From: Streptomyces koelreuteriae
Lineage (GTDB): Bacteria; Actinomycetota; Actinomycetes; Streptomycetales; Streptomycetaceae
Assembly (NCBI RefSeq): GCF_018604545.1
Contig: NZ_CP075896.1
Coordinates: 5,394,001-5,458,000 of the forward strand
Length of the DNA: 64,000 nt
Reading direction: 5' to 3'
Part shown: positions 1 through 9,023 of the stretch, one piece after another
Numbering within the stretch: the first letter of the stretch is position 1
How the letters are laid out: each line of letters begins with the position of its first letter
The notes under the pieces: model-generated
Seen by the model: only the letters and a program-made list of their open reading frames with translations
Database searches by the model: none
What the model was told of the DNA's origin: nothing
Program-made: the position numbers and the translations under genes

Positions 1-11
1 TCCGGCCTTCT

Positions 12-914
12 TCACAGCGCAGCGACCTCCGCCGCCGTAGGGAAGGACGCCTGCGCGCCCTCCTTCGTCACGGTCGCCGCCCCGACCCTCGCCGCGTACG
101 CCGCCGCCTCCGCCAGGGACTCGCCCGCCCCCAGCCGGGTGGCCAGCGCCGCGGTGAACGCGTCTCCCGCGCCGGTCGTGTCCACGGCGTCCACCTTCAC
201 GGACGCGACCCGGGAGACCCCCTCCGAGGAGGCCACCAGCGCGCCTTCCCCGCCCAGCGTCACCACCACCGACCGCGGCCCCTTCGCCAGCAGGATCCGG
301 GCCCAGTCCTCCGGGCTGTCCCCCACGGCGGACGAACCCAGGATCACCTTCGCCTCGTGCTCGTTGACGATCAGCGGGTCGCAGGCCGCCAGCACCTCCG
401 ACGGAAGGGGGCGCGGCGGCGACGGGTTCAGGACGAAACGGCTGTCCGGAGCAAGGTTCCGTACGACCGCCACCACCGTCTCCAGCGGGATCTCCAGCTG
501 CGCCGACACCACCCGGGAGCTCTGGAAGAGGCACGCGGCGGCGCTCACGTCCTCCGGGGCCAGCCGGCCGTTCGCGCCCGGCGAGACGACGATGCTGTTG
601 TCCCCGGACGGGTCGACCGTGATCAGGGCGACCCCGGTCGGCGCGCCGCCCACCAGGACACCCACCGTGTCCACACCGGCGTCCCGCTGCGACTCCAGCA
701 GCAGACGGCCGTGCGCGTCGTCGCCTACCCGGGCCAGCAGCGCCGTACGGGCTCCGAGCCGGGCGGCGGCGACCGCCTGGTTCGCGCCCTTGCCGCCCGG
801 GTGGACGGCCAGGTCGGAGCCGAGCACGGTCTCGCCGGCACCGGGCCGGCGCTCGACACCGATCACCAGGTCGGCGTTGGCCGACCCCACGACCAGGAGG
901 TCGTAGTCGTACAT
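12..914 (-). CDS. rbsK: Ribokinase (PfkB family)
   Basis: A 300-residue cytoplasmic sugar kinase expected to phosphorylate D-ribose to ribose 5-phosphate. The first PfkB signature lies near residues 39-54 (PGGKGANQAVAAARLG). The second, DTTGAGDAF, is at 245-253 and contains the catalytic Asp of GAGD. I chose the ATG at 914 because MYDYDLLVVGSAN begins the family core and a GGGGAGA ribosome binding site precedes it; an in-frame start at 956 would add 14 unconserved residues. It is the last gene of the minus-strand rbsR-rbsA-rbsCB-rbsK run, about 100 bp after rbsCB, so the substrate assignment rests on sequence and context together. Other PfkB sugars cannot be fully excluded. Confidence 0.93.
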   Translation of the reverse strand: MYDYDLLVVGSANADLVIGVERRPGAGETVLGSDLAVHPGGKGANQAVAAARLGARTALLARVGDDAHGRLLLESQRDAGVDTVGVLVGGAPTGVALITVDPSGDNSIVVSPGANGRLAPEDVSAAACLFQSSRVVSAQLEIPLETVVAVVRNLAPDSRFVLNPSPPRPLPSEVLAACDPLIVNEHEAKVILGSSAVGDSPEDWARILLAKGPRSVVVTLGGEGALVASSEGVSRVASVKVDAVDTTGAGDAFTAALATRLGAGESLAEAAAYAARVGAATVTKEGAQASFPTAAEVAAL

Positions 915-1014
915 GAGTGGTCTCCCCACGTGAGTGACAGGGCCGGGCGGGCCCATGTGCTGGGTGCCGCCCGGCCGTTCCCCTATGCCGGTGATGTCGG
1001 AGACATCGGCGATG

Positions 1015-2967
1015 TCAGCCGCTGAAGCCGGCCACGTTCTCCTTCGTGACCACCTTCACCGGCACCTTCACCGTCTCCTCGACCTTCTTGCCCTTCAGTG
1101 CCTTCAGCGCGTTGTCCACGGCGATCTTCCCGAGCTGCGAGGGCTGCTGCGCCACCGACGCGTACAGGCTGCCGCCCTCGACCGCCTTCAGTCCGTCGGG
1201 CGTGCCGTCGAAGCCGACCACCGAGACCGACTTGCCGGCCTTGGAGCCCAGGGCCTTGATCGCGCCGAGGGCCATCTCGTCGTTCGCGGCGATGACGCCC
1301 TGGACGTCCGGGTGGGCCTGGAGCAGGTTCGACATGACGTCGAGGCCCTTGGTGCGGTCGAAGTCGGCGGGCTGCTGGGCGACGACCTGGATGCCCGGGA
1401 AGGCCTTCAGCCCCTTCTCGAAGCCCGCGGCCCGCTCGCGGGCGGCGGAGGTGCCCGCCTGGCCCTGGAGGATCACGATCTTGCCCTTGCCGCCGAGCTT
1501 CTCGCCGATCGACTTCGCGGCGAGTTCACCACCGGCGACGTTATCGGAGGCGACCAGCGTGTCCAGCGTGGCGTTGTTGACGACACGGTCCACGGCGATG
1601 ACCGGGATATCCGCCTTGTCGGCGGCCTTCACCGAGTTGCTGGCGGCGTCCGAGTCCACCGGGTTGACGATGATCGCGCCGAGCCCGGAGCTGGTGAAGT
1701 TCTGCAGCTGGTTGGCCTGCTGGGAGGCGTCGTTCTGCGCGTCCGTGACGGTCAGGTCGATGCCCAGCTTCTTCGCCTCGGCCTCGGCGCCCGCCCGGAT
1801 CTGCACGAAGAAGGGGTTGTTGAGGGTGGACAGCGACAGGCCCATCTTCGGGGCGCTGGTGGCGGAGGAGCCGTTGTGCAGGAAGGACGTGGCGCCGACG
1901 ATCGCGACGGTGACGACGGCCGCGAGCCCGTACGTCGCCGCCTGCTTGCCCTTGCCTCCTTGCGAGGAACCGGCCGCCCCCGCGGTCGCCCCCGCCTTGC
2001 GGCGGGCGGTGTCGAGGAGCACGGCCAGCGCGATGACGACGCCGATGACGACCTGCTGCCAGAACGCCGAGACGTTCAGCAGGTTCAGCCCGTTGCGCAG
2101 CACGGCCAGGATCAGCGCGCCGATCAGCGTCCCGGACGCCTTGCCCGTACCGCCCGCGAGGGAGGCACCGCCGATGACGACCGCCGCGATGGCGTCCAGT
2201 TCGTAGCCGTCGGCGGCCTGCGGCTGCGCGGAGGACAGCCGGGCGGCGAGGACGACACCGGCGACGGCGGCGAAGACGCCGGACAGCGCGTAGATGGCGA
2301 GTTTCTGCTTCTTCACGCGCAGGCCGGACAGCCGCGCGGCCTCCTCGTTGCCGCCGATCGCGTACATCGAGCGGCCGATGTAGGTACGGCCGAGCACGAA
2401 CGCCGCGATCAGACCCATCACGATCATGACCAGGACGGGCACGGGCAGCCAGCCGCCGAGCGTGTCGCCGAGGTGGGAGACCGAGTCGGGCAGGGCGATC
2501 GGGGAGCCCTCGGAGATGACCAGGGAGAGGCCGCGGGCGACCGACAGCATGGCCAGCGTCGCGATGAACGGCGGCAGCTTGCCGTAGGAGATCAGGATGC
2601 CGTTGACCAGGCCGCACGCGATACCGGTGGCTATGACCAGCAGGACGGCGACGAAGACGGGGACGCCCGCCGAGGTGGCGGTCCACGCGAGCACCGTGGC
2701 CGACAGCGCGGCGACCGAGCCCACCGACAGGTCGATGCCCGCCGAGACGATCACGAAGGTCACACCGAAGGCGAGGATGGCGGTCACGGCCGCCTGGACG
2801 CCGACGTTGAGGAGGTTGTCGGCCGTCAGGAAGTCGCCGGACAGCGCCGACATCGCGATGACGAGGACGATGAGCGCGGTGAGCGCGCCGTTGTCGAGCA
2901 GCAGGCGGCGCAGGCCCCCCGAGGCGGCTCCCGCGCCCGTCGTGCTCTTGAGCGTGTCAGTGGCCAC
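1015..2967 (-). CDS. rbsCB: Ribose ABC transporter permease-binding protein fusion (RbsC-RbsB)
   Basis: A 650-residue fusion of two normally separate ABC importer subunits. Residues about 25-320 are a BPD_transp_2-type permease with many hydrophobic helices. A linker rich in Ala, Gly and Ser is followed by one further membrane segment at 347-363. Residues about 374-650 form a complete RbsB-like sugar-binding domain starting MGLSLSTLNNPFFVQI and including AANDEMALGA. The binding domain has no lipobox; the extra helix would tether it outside the membrane. The GTG start at 2967 overlaps the end of rbsA by 11 bp and is preceded by AAGGAGG. One polypeptide therefore replaces rbsC and rbsB; no separate binding protein is present nearby. 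Confidence 0.93.
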   Translation of the reverse strand: MATDTLKSTTGAGAASGGLRRLLLDNGALTALIVLVIAMSALSGDFLTADNLLNVGVQAAVTAILAFGVTFVIVSAGIDLSVGSVAALSATVLAWTATSAGVPVFVAVLLVIATGIACGLVNGILISYGKLPPFIATLAMLSVARGLSLVISEGSPIALPDSVSHLGDTLGGWLPVPVLVMIVMGLIAAFVLGRTYIGRSMYAIGGNEEAARLSGLRVKKQKLAIYALSGVFAAVAGVVLAARLSSAQPQAADGYELDAIAAVVIGGASLAGGTGKASGTLIGALILAVLRNGLNLLNVSAFWQQVVIGVVIALAVLLDTARRKAGATAGAAGSSQGGKGKQAATYGLAAVVTVAIVGATSFLHNGSSATSAPKMGLSLSTLNNPFFVQIRAGAEAEAKKLGIDLTVTDAQNDASQQANQLQNFTSSGLGAIIVNPVDSDAASNSVKAADKADIPVIAVDRVVNNATLDTLVASDNVAGGELAAKSIGEKLGGKGKIVILQGQAGTSAARERAAGFEKGLKAFPGIQVVAQQPADFDRTKGLDVMSNLLQAHPDVQGVIAANDEMALGAIKALGSKAGKSVSVVGFDGTPDGLKAVEGGSLYASVAQQPSQLGKIAVDNALKALKGKKVEETVKVPVKVVTKENVAGFSG

Positions 2968-4477
2968 GGGAGGCCTCCTTGTCTGTGCTGGGGTTGCTTA
3001 CTGCGAGCGCCATCACGGCGTCCTGGGTGGCCTCGTCGGCGGAGAGCTCACCCGCGATCCGGCCCTGGGCCATCACCAGCACCCGGTCGCTCATGCCGAG
3101 CACCTCGGGCAGATCGCTGGAGATCATGAGTACGGCGGCACCGGCCGCCGTCAGTTCGTTGACGAGCTGGTAGATCTCGACCTTGGCGCCGACGTCGATA
3201 CCGCGCGTCGGCTCGTCGAGGATCAGCACCTTGGTGTCGGCGAGCAGCCACTTGCCGATGACGACCTTCTGCTGATTGCCGCCGGACAGCGTGCGCACGT
3301 GCTGGCCGAGGCCCGCCATCCGCACCCCGAGCTGCTCGGCGATCCGGGCCGCGGCCTCCCGCTGCCCCTTGAGGTCGACGAGCCCCGCACGCGTGGCCGA
3401 CCGCAGCGTCACCAGGCCGAGGTTCTCCTCGACCGACGCGTCCAGCACCAGGCCCTGGCCCTTGCGGTCCTCGGGGATGAGGCCGATGCCGGCGGTCATG
3501 GCGGCGTTGACGTCGTGCCCCTTCAGCGCGGCCCCGGAGACCTTCACGGTCCCCTTGTCGTACGGATCGGCCCCGAAGACCGCCCGCACGACCTCGGTAC
3601 GACCGGCGCCGACCAGCCCGGCGATACCGACGACCTCACCGGCCCGCACCTCGAAGCCGACGTCGTGGAAGACCCCGTCCCGGGTCAGCCCCTCGACGGT
3701 GAGCAGCGCGTCGCCCTTCTCGGGCCGCTCGCGCGGGTACTGCTGCTCGATCGACCGACCCACCATGAGCCGCACGAGCTCGTCCTCGGGGGTGGAGGCG
3801 GGCACCTGGCCGACGCTCTTCCCGTCCCGGATGACCGTGACCCGGTCGCCCAGGGCGGCGATCTCCTCCAGATGGTGCGTGATGAAGACGATCCCGACGC
3901 CGTCCTCGCGGAGCTTGCGCACGATCGCGAAGAGCTTCTCGACCTCCTCGGAGGTGAGCACGGCGGTCGGCTCGTCCATGATCAGCACACGCGCGTCGAG
4001 GCTCAGCGCCTTGGCGATCTCCACCATCTGCAGGCGCGCGATACCGAGTTCACGCACCCGTGCGCGCGGAGAGACGCTGACCCCGACGCGCTTCAGCAGC
4101 ACCTCGGCGTCGGCCTCCATCCGCCCCCGGTCGATCATCCCGAACCGGCGCGGCTGGCGCCCCAGGAAGATGTTCTCGGCGACCGTCAGGTCGGGGACGA
4201 GGTTGAACTCCTGGTAGATGGTGGCGATCCCGAGCCGCTCGGAGTCCTGCGCACCCTGGATGCGCGTCTCCTCGCCGCCGACCAGGATCCGTCCGGCGTC
4301 GGGGGTGTAGGCGCCGGAGAGCATCTTGATGAGGGTGCTCTTGCCCGCGCCGTTCTCACCGAGCAGCACATGCACCTCGCCCCGGCGCAGGTCGAAGTCC
4401 ACGCTGTCCAGCGCGACCACACCCGGGAAGGTCTTCCGTATGCCCTCGATGCGCAGCAACTCGTCCGCGTTGCTCAC
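2957..4477 (-). CDS. rbsA: Ribose ABC transporter ATP-binding protein
   Basis: A 506-residue cytoplasmic ATPase with two tandem ABC domains, as in RbsA/MglA sugar importers. Walker A of the first domain (GENGAGKST) is at residues 40-48. The second domain carries the signature LSGGNQQKV and Walker B VLILDEPTRGIDVGAK, with the degenerate N-terminal region usual in this family. The GTG at 4477 is preferred to an upstream in-frame start because AGGAG lies just ahead and the codon overlaps the rbsR stop as GTGA, indicating translational coupling. It energises the RbsCB fusion encoded immediately downstream. Confidence 0.94.
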   Translation of the reverse strand: MSNADELLRIEGIRKTFPGVVALDSVDFDLRRGEVHVLLGENGAGKSTLIKMLSGAYTPDAGRILVGGEETRIQGAQDSERLGIATIYQEFNLVPDLTVAENIFLGRQPRRFGMIDRGRMEADAEVLLKRVGVSVSPRARVRELGIARLQMVEIAKALSLDARVLIMDEPTAVLTSEEVEKLFAIVRKLREDGVGIVFITHHLEEIAALGDRVTVIRDGKSVGQVPASTPEDELVRLMVGRSIEQQYPRERPEKGDALLTVEGLTRDGVFHDVGFEVRAGEVVGIAGLVGAGRTEVVRAVFGADPYDKGTVKVSGAALKGHDVNAAMTAGIGLIPEDRKGQGLVLDASVEENLGLVTLRSATRAGLVDLKGQREAAARIAEQLGVRMAGLGQHVRTLSGGNQQKVVIGKWLLADTKVLILDEPTRGIDVGAKVEIYQLVNELTAAGAAVLMISSDLPEVLGMSDRVLVMAQGRIAGELSADEATQDAVMALAVSNPSTDKEASRGH

Positions 4478-5511
4478 GTCTGGCTCCTGTTCGTTACGGG
4501 GGACGGCTCCAAAGAGTCCGGTTGCTCGCCGCACGAGCGGCGTACGACGAGCCGGGCGGGGAGGGTGACGGACTCCCCGGGCCGGCCCTCGATCCGGGCG
4601 ACCAGCGCGCGCACTGCGGCACGCCCCAGCTCACCCGTCGGCTGGGCGATGGCGGTGATGGGCGGATCGGTGTGCACGAACCACGGGATGTCGTCGAACG
4701 CGGCCAGCGCGATGTCCTCCGGCACCCGCACGCCACGCGCGCGTACGGCGTCCAGCGCGCCGAGCGCCATCAGGTTGTCGGCCGCGAACACGACCTCGGG
4801 CGGCTCGGCCAGGTCGAGGAACCCTTCGGTGACCCGGCGCCCGCTCTCGGCCTGGAAGTCGCCCTGCCCTATGTAGGCGTCGGGCAGTTCGAGGCCGTAC
4901 GCGCCGAGCGCCTCCCGGAAGGCCTCCACGCGCTCCCGGCCGGTCGTGGTCGCCGCCGGGCCCGCGATGATCGCGAGCCGCCGGTGGCCGAGCCCGTGCA
5001 GATGCGCCACGAGATCCCGTACGGCACTCCGGCCGTCCGCCCGCACCACCGGCACGTCCACGCCCGGGATCCACCGGTCCACGAACACCATGGGCGTCCC
5101 GGCCCGCGCGGCGTCCAGCATCAGCGGCGAGCCGCCGTCCGTGGGGGAGACGAGCAGCCCGTCGATGCGCCGGTCCAGCAGGTTCCGTACGTGGTGGTCC
5201 TGGAGGTCGGGCCGCTCGTCGGCGTTGCCGATGATGACGCTGTAGCCCAGCGCGCGGGCCTCCTCCTCGACGGAGCGGGCCAGTGCGGTGAAGTAAGGGT
5301 TCAGTACGTCGCTGATGACCAGGCCGAGGGTCTGGGTCTTCTCGGTGCGCAGGGAGCGGGCGACGGCGTTCGGGCGGTAGCCCAGGGCCCCGACGGCGGC
5401 CAGCACGCGTGCGCGTGCCTCGGCGCTGACCGACGGGTGGTCGTTCAGGACGCGCGAGACCGTGGCGACGGACACGCCGGCCTCGGCAGCGACGTCCTTG
5501 ATACTGGCCAC
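4474..5511 (-). CDS. rbsR: LacI-family repressor of the ribose operon
   Basis: A 345-residue LacI/GalR regulator. The N-terminal helix-turn-helix (SIKDVAAEAGVSVATVSRVL, residues 3-22) is followed by a periplasmic-binding-protein-like effector domain. It starts at GTG 5511 with AAGGAGG about ten bases upstream. It is first in the operon, and two identical 14-bp dyads lie 53-92 bp ahead of its start, so it probably represses itself and the downstream rbsA-rbsCB-rbsK. The effector is inferred to be ribose or a ribose phosphate from context. The end overlaps rbsA by four bases. Confidence 0.88.
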   Translation of the reverse strand: MASIKDVAAEAGVSVATVSRVLNDHPSVSAEARARVLAAVGALGYRPNAVARSLRTEKTQTLGLVISDVLNPYFTALARSVEEEARALGYSVIIGNADERPDLQDHHVRNLLDRRIDGLLVSPTDGGSPLMLDAARAGTPMVFVDRWIPGVDVPVVRADGRSAVRDLVAHLHGLGHRRLAIIAGPAATTTGRERVEAFREALGAYGLELPDAYIGQGDFQAESGRRVTEGFLDLAEPPEVVFAADNLMALGALDAVRARGVRVPEDIALAAFDDIPWFVHTDPPITAIAQPTGELGRAAVRALVARIEGRPGESVTLPARLVVRRSCGEQPDSLEPSPVTNRSQT

Positions 5512-5563
5512 CGCCGCTCCACCTCCTTGTGGATCAGTCGTGGGAGCCCTGCTGGAGGGCTCG

Positions 5564-5577
5564 TGGAATCGATTACA
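5564..5577. promoter_or_regulatory. LacI-type operator 1 upstream of rbsR
   Basis: The 14-mer TGGAATCGATTACA is a near-perfect dyad around AATCGATT; only the third and twelfth positions break symmetry. The central CG and AT-rich arms are typical of LacI-family operators in actinobacteria. It lies 53 bp ahead of the rbsR start. Confidence 0.8.
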
Positions 5578-5589
5578 TCGACGGGTGGA

Positions 5590-5603
5590 TGGAATCGATT
5601 ACA
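5590..5603. promoter_or_regulatory. LacI-type operator 2 upstream of rbsR
   Basis: An exact second copy of the 14-mer TGGAATCGATTACA, in direct orientation 26 bp from the first (centre to centre, about 2.5 helical turns). Two identical sites suggest cooperative or looped binding by RbsR. The divergent cupin gene at 5720 may also be affected. Confidence 0.8.
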
Positions 5604-5719
5604 CGCCGGTAAATCAAGACCCCCGGGGCACGTCGCAACCGGATCGTGATGTCGCGGGAGGCTCCCTGCCGGTCCAGGGTGGAAGGAGGAGGTCCGTTTC
5701 CAGGGCGAGCGGAGGAGCC

Positions 5720-6085
5720 ATGACGGCGGCGACCCGGAACGACGTACCCGTCGCCCTCGGCGGCGACGGTGTAGAGGTGCGCAACATGCCCATCGGGGGC
5801 GATATGTCGGTCAGCTACATCAGCCTGCCGCAGGGCACGGACATGGGCCCGGCCCTCAAGGGCCTGCCCGACGACGCGTGCCAGTGCCCCCACTGGGGCT
5901 ATGTGCTGAAGGGCCGGATCCGGATGCGCACGGCGTCCGGCGAGGAGGAGTACGAGGCGGGGCAGGCGTACTACTGGCCTCCGGGCCATGTACCGCTCGC
6001 GCTGGCGGACAGCGAACTGGTGGAGTTCTCCCCGACCGACGAATTCAAGCAGGTGATCGATCACGTGGTGGCGCAGTCCGGGTGA
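5720..6085 (+). CDS. Small cupin-domain protein
   Basis: A 121-residue single-domain protein. The central segment (CPHWGYVLKGRIRMRT, then EEEYEAGQAYYWPPGHVP) has the spacing of the two cupin motifs, with a His in the first and PPGH in the second as possible metal ligands. No signal peptide or membrane segment is visible. The ATG at 5720 follows GGAGGAG closely. It is divergent from rbsR, and the intergenic region carries the two RbsR operators. A substrate cannot be inferred. Confidence 0.8.
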   Translation: MTAATRNDVPVALGGDGVEVRNMPIGGDMSVSYISLPQGTDMGPALKGLPDDACQCPHWGYVLKGRIRMRTASGEEEYEAGQAYYWPPGHVPLALADSELVEFSPTDEFKQVIDHVVAQSG

Positions 6086-6190
6086 GACGGGCAGGGGGTT
6101 CCCCAGGGGCCGATGAGTTTCGCCGGCCGGAGGGGTCCACCCCTCATCGTCCGGTCCCCTCGACGTCTCGTCGATCACAGGAGGAGCCCC

Positions 6191-6838
6191 GTGCCTCAGC
6201 TACTGCGCGTGCAGAACTTCAACGTCTCCAGCGACGGATTCGGCGCCGGTGAGAACCAGAGCCTTGAGCGGCCGTTCGGCCACGCCGACCCCGGCACGAT
6301 GTTCGCGTGGGCCGGGGCGACGGCGAGCTGGCCGAACCGTACCGACCCTGGCGGCAGCCGCGGCCTCGACGACTACCTCACACGCGACTTCGCCCACAAT
6401 ATCGGCGCCGAGATCATGGGCCGCAACAAGTTCGGCCCCCAGCGCGGCCCCTGGCAGGACCACGAGTGGCAGGGCTGGTGGGGCGACGAACCGCCCTTCC
6501 ACACCCCGGTCTTCGTGATGACCCACCACCAGCGTCCCTCCTTCACCCTCTCCGACACCACGTTCCACTTCGTCACCGGCGACCCGACCGACGTCCTCGC
6601 CCAGGCCCGGGAAGCGGCCCAGGGCAAGGACGTCCGCCTCGGGGGAGGGGCCGCCACCATCCGGGAGTTCTTGGACGCGGACTTGGTCGACACGCTGCAC
6701 GTGGCGGTCTCGCCGGGGGTGAAACTCGGGTCCGGCTCACGGCTCTGGGAGTCGCCCGACGAGCTACTGGACCGCTTCCACTGCGATGTCGTACCGAGCC
6801 CGAGCGGGGTGACGCACCACCTGTTCTGGCGACGGTGA
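6191..6838 (+). CDS. Dihydrofolate reductase-like protein (RibD C-terminal domain)
   Basis: A 215-residue protein resembling the RibD_C/dihydrofolate-reductase-like family common in actinobacteria. Visible family features are NFNVSSDGF near the start, AEIMGRNKFGP in the middle and RLGGGAATIREFLDADLVD in the C-terminal half, the last matching the nucleotide-binding loop and following helix. The GTG at 6191 has a GAGGAG site directly upstream. It is an NAD(P)H-dependent reductase by family; the substrate is unknown, and these proteins are usually not genuine DHFR enzymes. It follows the cupin gene by about 105 bp on the same strand. Confidence 0.82.
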   Translation: MPQLLRVQNFNVSSDGFGAGENQSLERPFGHADPGTMFAWAGATASWPNRTDPGGSRGLDDYLTRDFAHNIGAEIMGRNKFGPQRGPWQDHEWQGWWGDEPPFHTPVFVMTHHQRPSFTLSDTTFHFVTGDPTDVLAQAREAAQGKDVRLGGGAATIREFLDADLVDTLHVAVSPGVKLGSGSRLWESPDELLDRFHCDVVPSPSGVTHHLFWRR

Positions 6839-6947
6839 GGGACGGTGAGGCGAGTGGAGCGTTCGGGACAACGGGGGGTCCGTGTACCTGGGCTTTCGGG
6901 GTCGCGGGCGGCCCGATCGCTCCACTTTCCACGTCCCCGGTGCGTCA

Positions 6948-7799
6948 CTAACCGACCCGCTGCATCGCTTTCCGGTGCCGTTCCGCCATAGCGGCTCCGG
7001 ACTCGCGGCGGGCCATCCTGCGCAGGACGGAGGGCGCGAGGAGCAGCCCGGCGATTGCCCAGGCGGCCAGCACGCCCGCTGTCTCCAGGGGCCGCCAGGA
7101 CTCGCCGATCTCGGCGGCGACCGCGTCGGTCGGCAGCAGCGCCGAGCGGAGACCGAGGCCGAGCCAGTACACGGGGAAGATCTGCCCGACGGTCTGCAGC
7201 CACTCGGGCAGCTTCGACAGAGGGAAGTAGATGCCGGAGATCACGACGAGTCCCATCACCGGAAGCATCAGCAACCCGACCGTGCGCGGACTGTCGACGA
7301 GTGAGCCGATGACAGCGCCCATCGGCAGGGTCGCCAGGAGACCCAGCGGCACCACCCACACCAGCGTCAGCAACGCTCCACCGCCCTGCTGAGCAACCCC
7401 GTGTACCAGGAACAGGCCCACGGCGAAGGGGAGTGCCATGGAGACGAGAGCTGTCCCCGAGACCATGATGATCTTGCCGACCAGGTGGCCGACCATGCCG
7501 TGGGGCACGGCCTTGGCCCGCAGCAGGGTGCCGTCCTCGCGCTCGGTCGCGAGGAGTTGCGCCGTGGTCATCATCCCGGTGAACGCGAGCGTCATCCCCA
7601 GCATGCTCGGCAGCATGAACGCGCCGACCGAGATGCCGGCGCCCTTCAGCGGATCGTCCCTGACCAGGAACAGCGGCACCATGAGCAGAACCGTCCAGAG
7701 CACGTAACCGAAAACGTCCTGGCCGGTGGTGAAGGTCTGCCGGAGTTCCGTCCAGCCGCGCCGCACTCCCACCACCGCCGCGTGCCACACCGGACTCAT
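6948..7799 (-). CDS. ABC-2 type exporter permease
   Basis: A 283-residue integral membrane protein with about six hydrophobic segments and an ABC-2 permease pattern; a conserved-looking TEREDGTLLRAKAVP loop precedes the third segment. It overlaps the upstream ATPase gene by four bases (ATGA), so the two form one exporter. Substrate unknown; two-gene exporters of this type often handle drugs or peptides. Confidence 0.88.
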   Translation of the reverse strand: MSPVWHAAVVGVRRGWTELRQTFTTGQDVFGYVLWTVLLMVPLFLVRDDPLKGAGISVGAFMLPSMLGMTLAFTGMMTTAQLLATEREDGTLLRAKAVPHGMVGHLVGKIIMVSGTALVSMALPFAVGLFLVHGVAQQGGGALLTLVWVVPLGLLATLPMGAVIGSLVDSPRTVGLLMLPVMGLVVISGIYFPLSKLPEWLQTVGQIFPVYWLGLGLRSALLPTDAVAAEIGESWRPLETAGVLAAWAIAGLLLAPSVLRRMARRESGAAMAERHRKAMQRVG

Positions 7800-8767
7800 C
7801 GCGATCCCTCCCCGAAAGCGTGCACCGCTCGCTCTTCGGGAACGCTCCCCGTCTCGAGCTCCCGCACCATCGTCAGGTAGGTGTCCTCCAGGCTCGCCCG
7901 GCGCACCTCCAGTCCGCCGATCGCCTCGCCGTGCTCCTCGAACAGCCGACGGACGAACCCGGTGGGCTCGGCCGTCGTCTCCTCGAAGGGCTGTCCGTCC
8001 CGCGTCCAGCGCACGGTGGCCTCCGCCGATGCCTGCCGCGACAGTTCCTCGGCCGAGCCGTCGGCCACGATCCGGCCACCGGCCAGAATGAGGATCCGGT
8101 CGGCGAGCTTCTCCGCCTCGGCAAGGTCGTGCGTGGTCAGCAGCACAGTGGTGTTCTCGTCCGCCAGCCCGCGTACCAGGCCGTGGAACTCGTTCCTCGC
8201 CTCCGGGTCCAGACCCGCCGTCGGCTCGTCCAGGAACAGCACCTCAGGTCTGCCCACGATGCCGACGGCCACGTCGAAACGCCTGCGCTGCCCGCCGGAC
8301 AGAGTTCCGATCCGCTTGTCCGCTTGCTCGGTCAGCCCCACTGCGGCGAGGAGTTCGTCGACGTCCCACGGCCGCCGCACGAGGGCGGTGGAGTACGGCG
8401 CGTAGTACGAGCCGAGATGGGCCAGCAGTTCCCGCACCCGCCACTTGCCGTGGTCGCGCCAGGACTGCAACACGATGCCCAGGCGCGCACGCCACCGCTC
8501 GTCCCCGTCGGCGGGATCGGCGCCGAGGACGGTCACGTCACCGGCGGAACGTATCCGGAAGCCTTCCAAGACCTCGATCGTGGTCGTCTTGCCCGCGCCG
8601 TTCGGGCCGAGCAGCAGGACGACTTCGCCTCGCCGGGCCGTGAAGCCGACACCCTTCAATACGTCCTGGCCGCGGTAGCGCATCCGCAGATCCCGTACGT
8701 CGATGACGGTGTCGCTCTCTGGCGGTGGGCTGTTCCCAGCCCCGGATAAGGCGTGAGTGGTCGTCAT
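7796..8767 (-). CDS. ABC exporter ATP-binding protein
   Basis: A 323-residue cytoplasmic ATPase of the DrrA/CcmA type. Walker A (GPNGAGKTT), signature (LSGGQRRRFDVAVG) and Walker B with D-loop (VLFLDEPTAGLDPEA) are all intact, and a C-terminal extension of about 100 residues follows. The ATG at 8767 has GGGGGAA upstream; longer in-frame extension to 8938 reads as non-family sequence. It is coupled by ATGA to the permease at 6948-7799. Confidence 0.9.
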   Translation of the reverse strand: MTTTHALSGAGNSPPPESDTVIDVRDLRMRYRGQDVLKGVGFTARRGEVVLLLGPNGAGKTTTIEVLEGFRIRSAGDVTVLGADPADGDERWRARLGIVLQSWRDHGKWRVRELLAHLGSYYAPYSTALVRRPWDVDELLAAVGLTEQADKRIGTLSGGQRRRFDVAVGIVGRPEVLFLDEPTAGLDPEARNEFHGLVRGLADENTTVLLTTHDLAEAEKLADRILILAGGRIVADGSAEELSRQASAEATVRWTRDGQPFEETTAEPTGFVRRLFEEHGEAIGGLEVRRASLEDTYLTMVRELETGSVPEERAVHAFGEGSR

Positions 8768-9023
8768 CGGTGTTCCCCCGTCGCTCTCGTGGTCCGTCTT
8801 GCGGGAACAGGGGCCGGAGGCCGTGCCGCCGTCCGTGGTCATGGGACGTGTCTGCGGCTGTGGCTGCCGTTGCCACCCGGCAGCAGCCGTTCGGGCCCTC
8901 CCGGGCGAACACATTACCGAACGGTTCAGGTATCTCACCCTGTTCCACTGCCCCGGCGAACGTTCCTGGTCAGAGCGCTAGTCGCCGCCGCCGGCCCCGC
9001 CGGCTGAACCCCACCCACGCCGA

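Noticed and set aside
934..3129. Long plus-strand open frames opposite rbsCB and rbsA
   Set aside because: Translations are rich in Arg, Gly and Asp with no motif, typical of antisense frames in GC-rich DNA; the minus-strand genes are unmistakable.
6191..6838. Calling this gene a true dihydrofolate reductase
   Set aside because: The sequence follows the RibD C-terminal/DHFR-like group; the folate-site residues of FolA are not recognisable.
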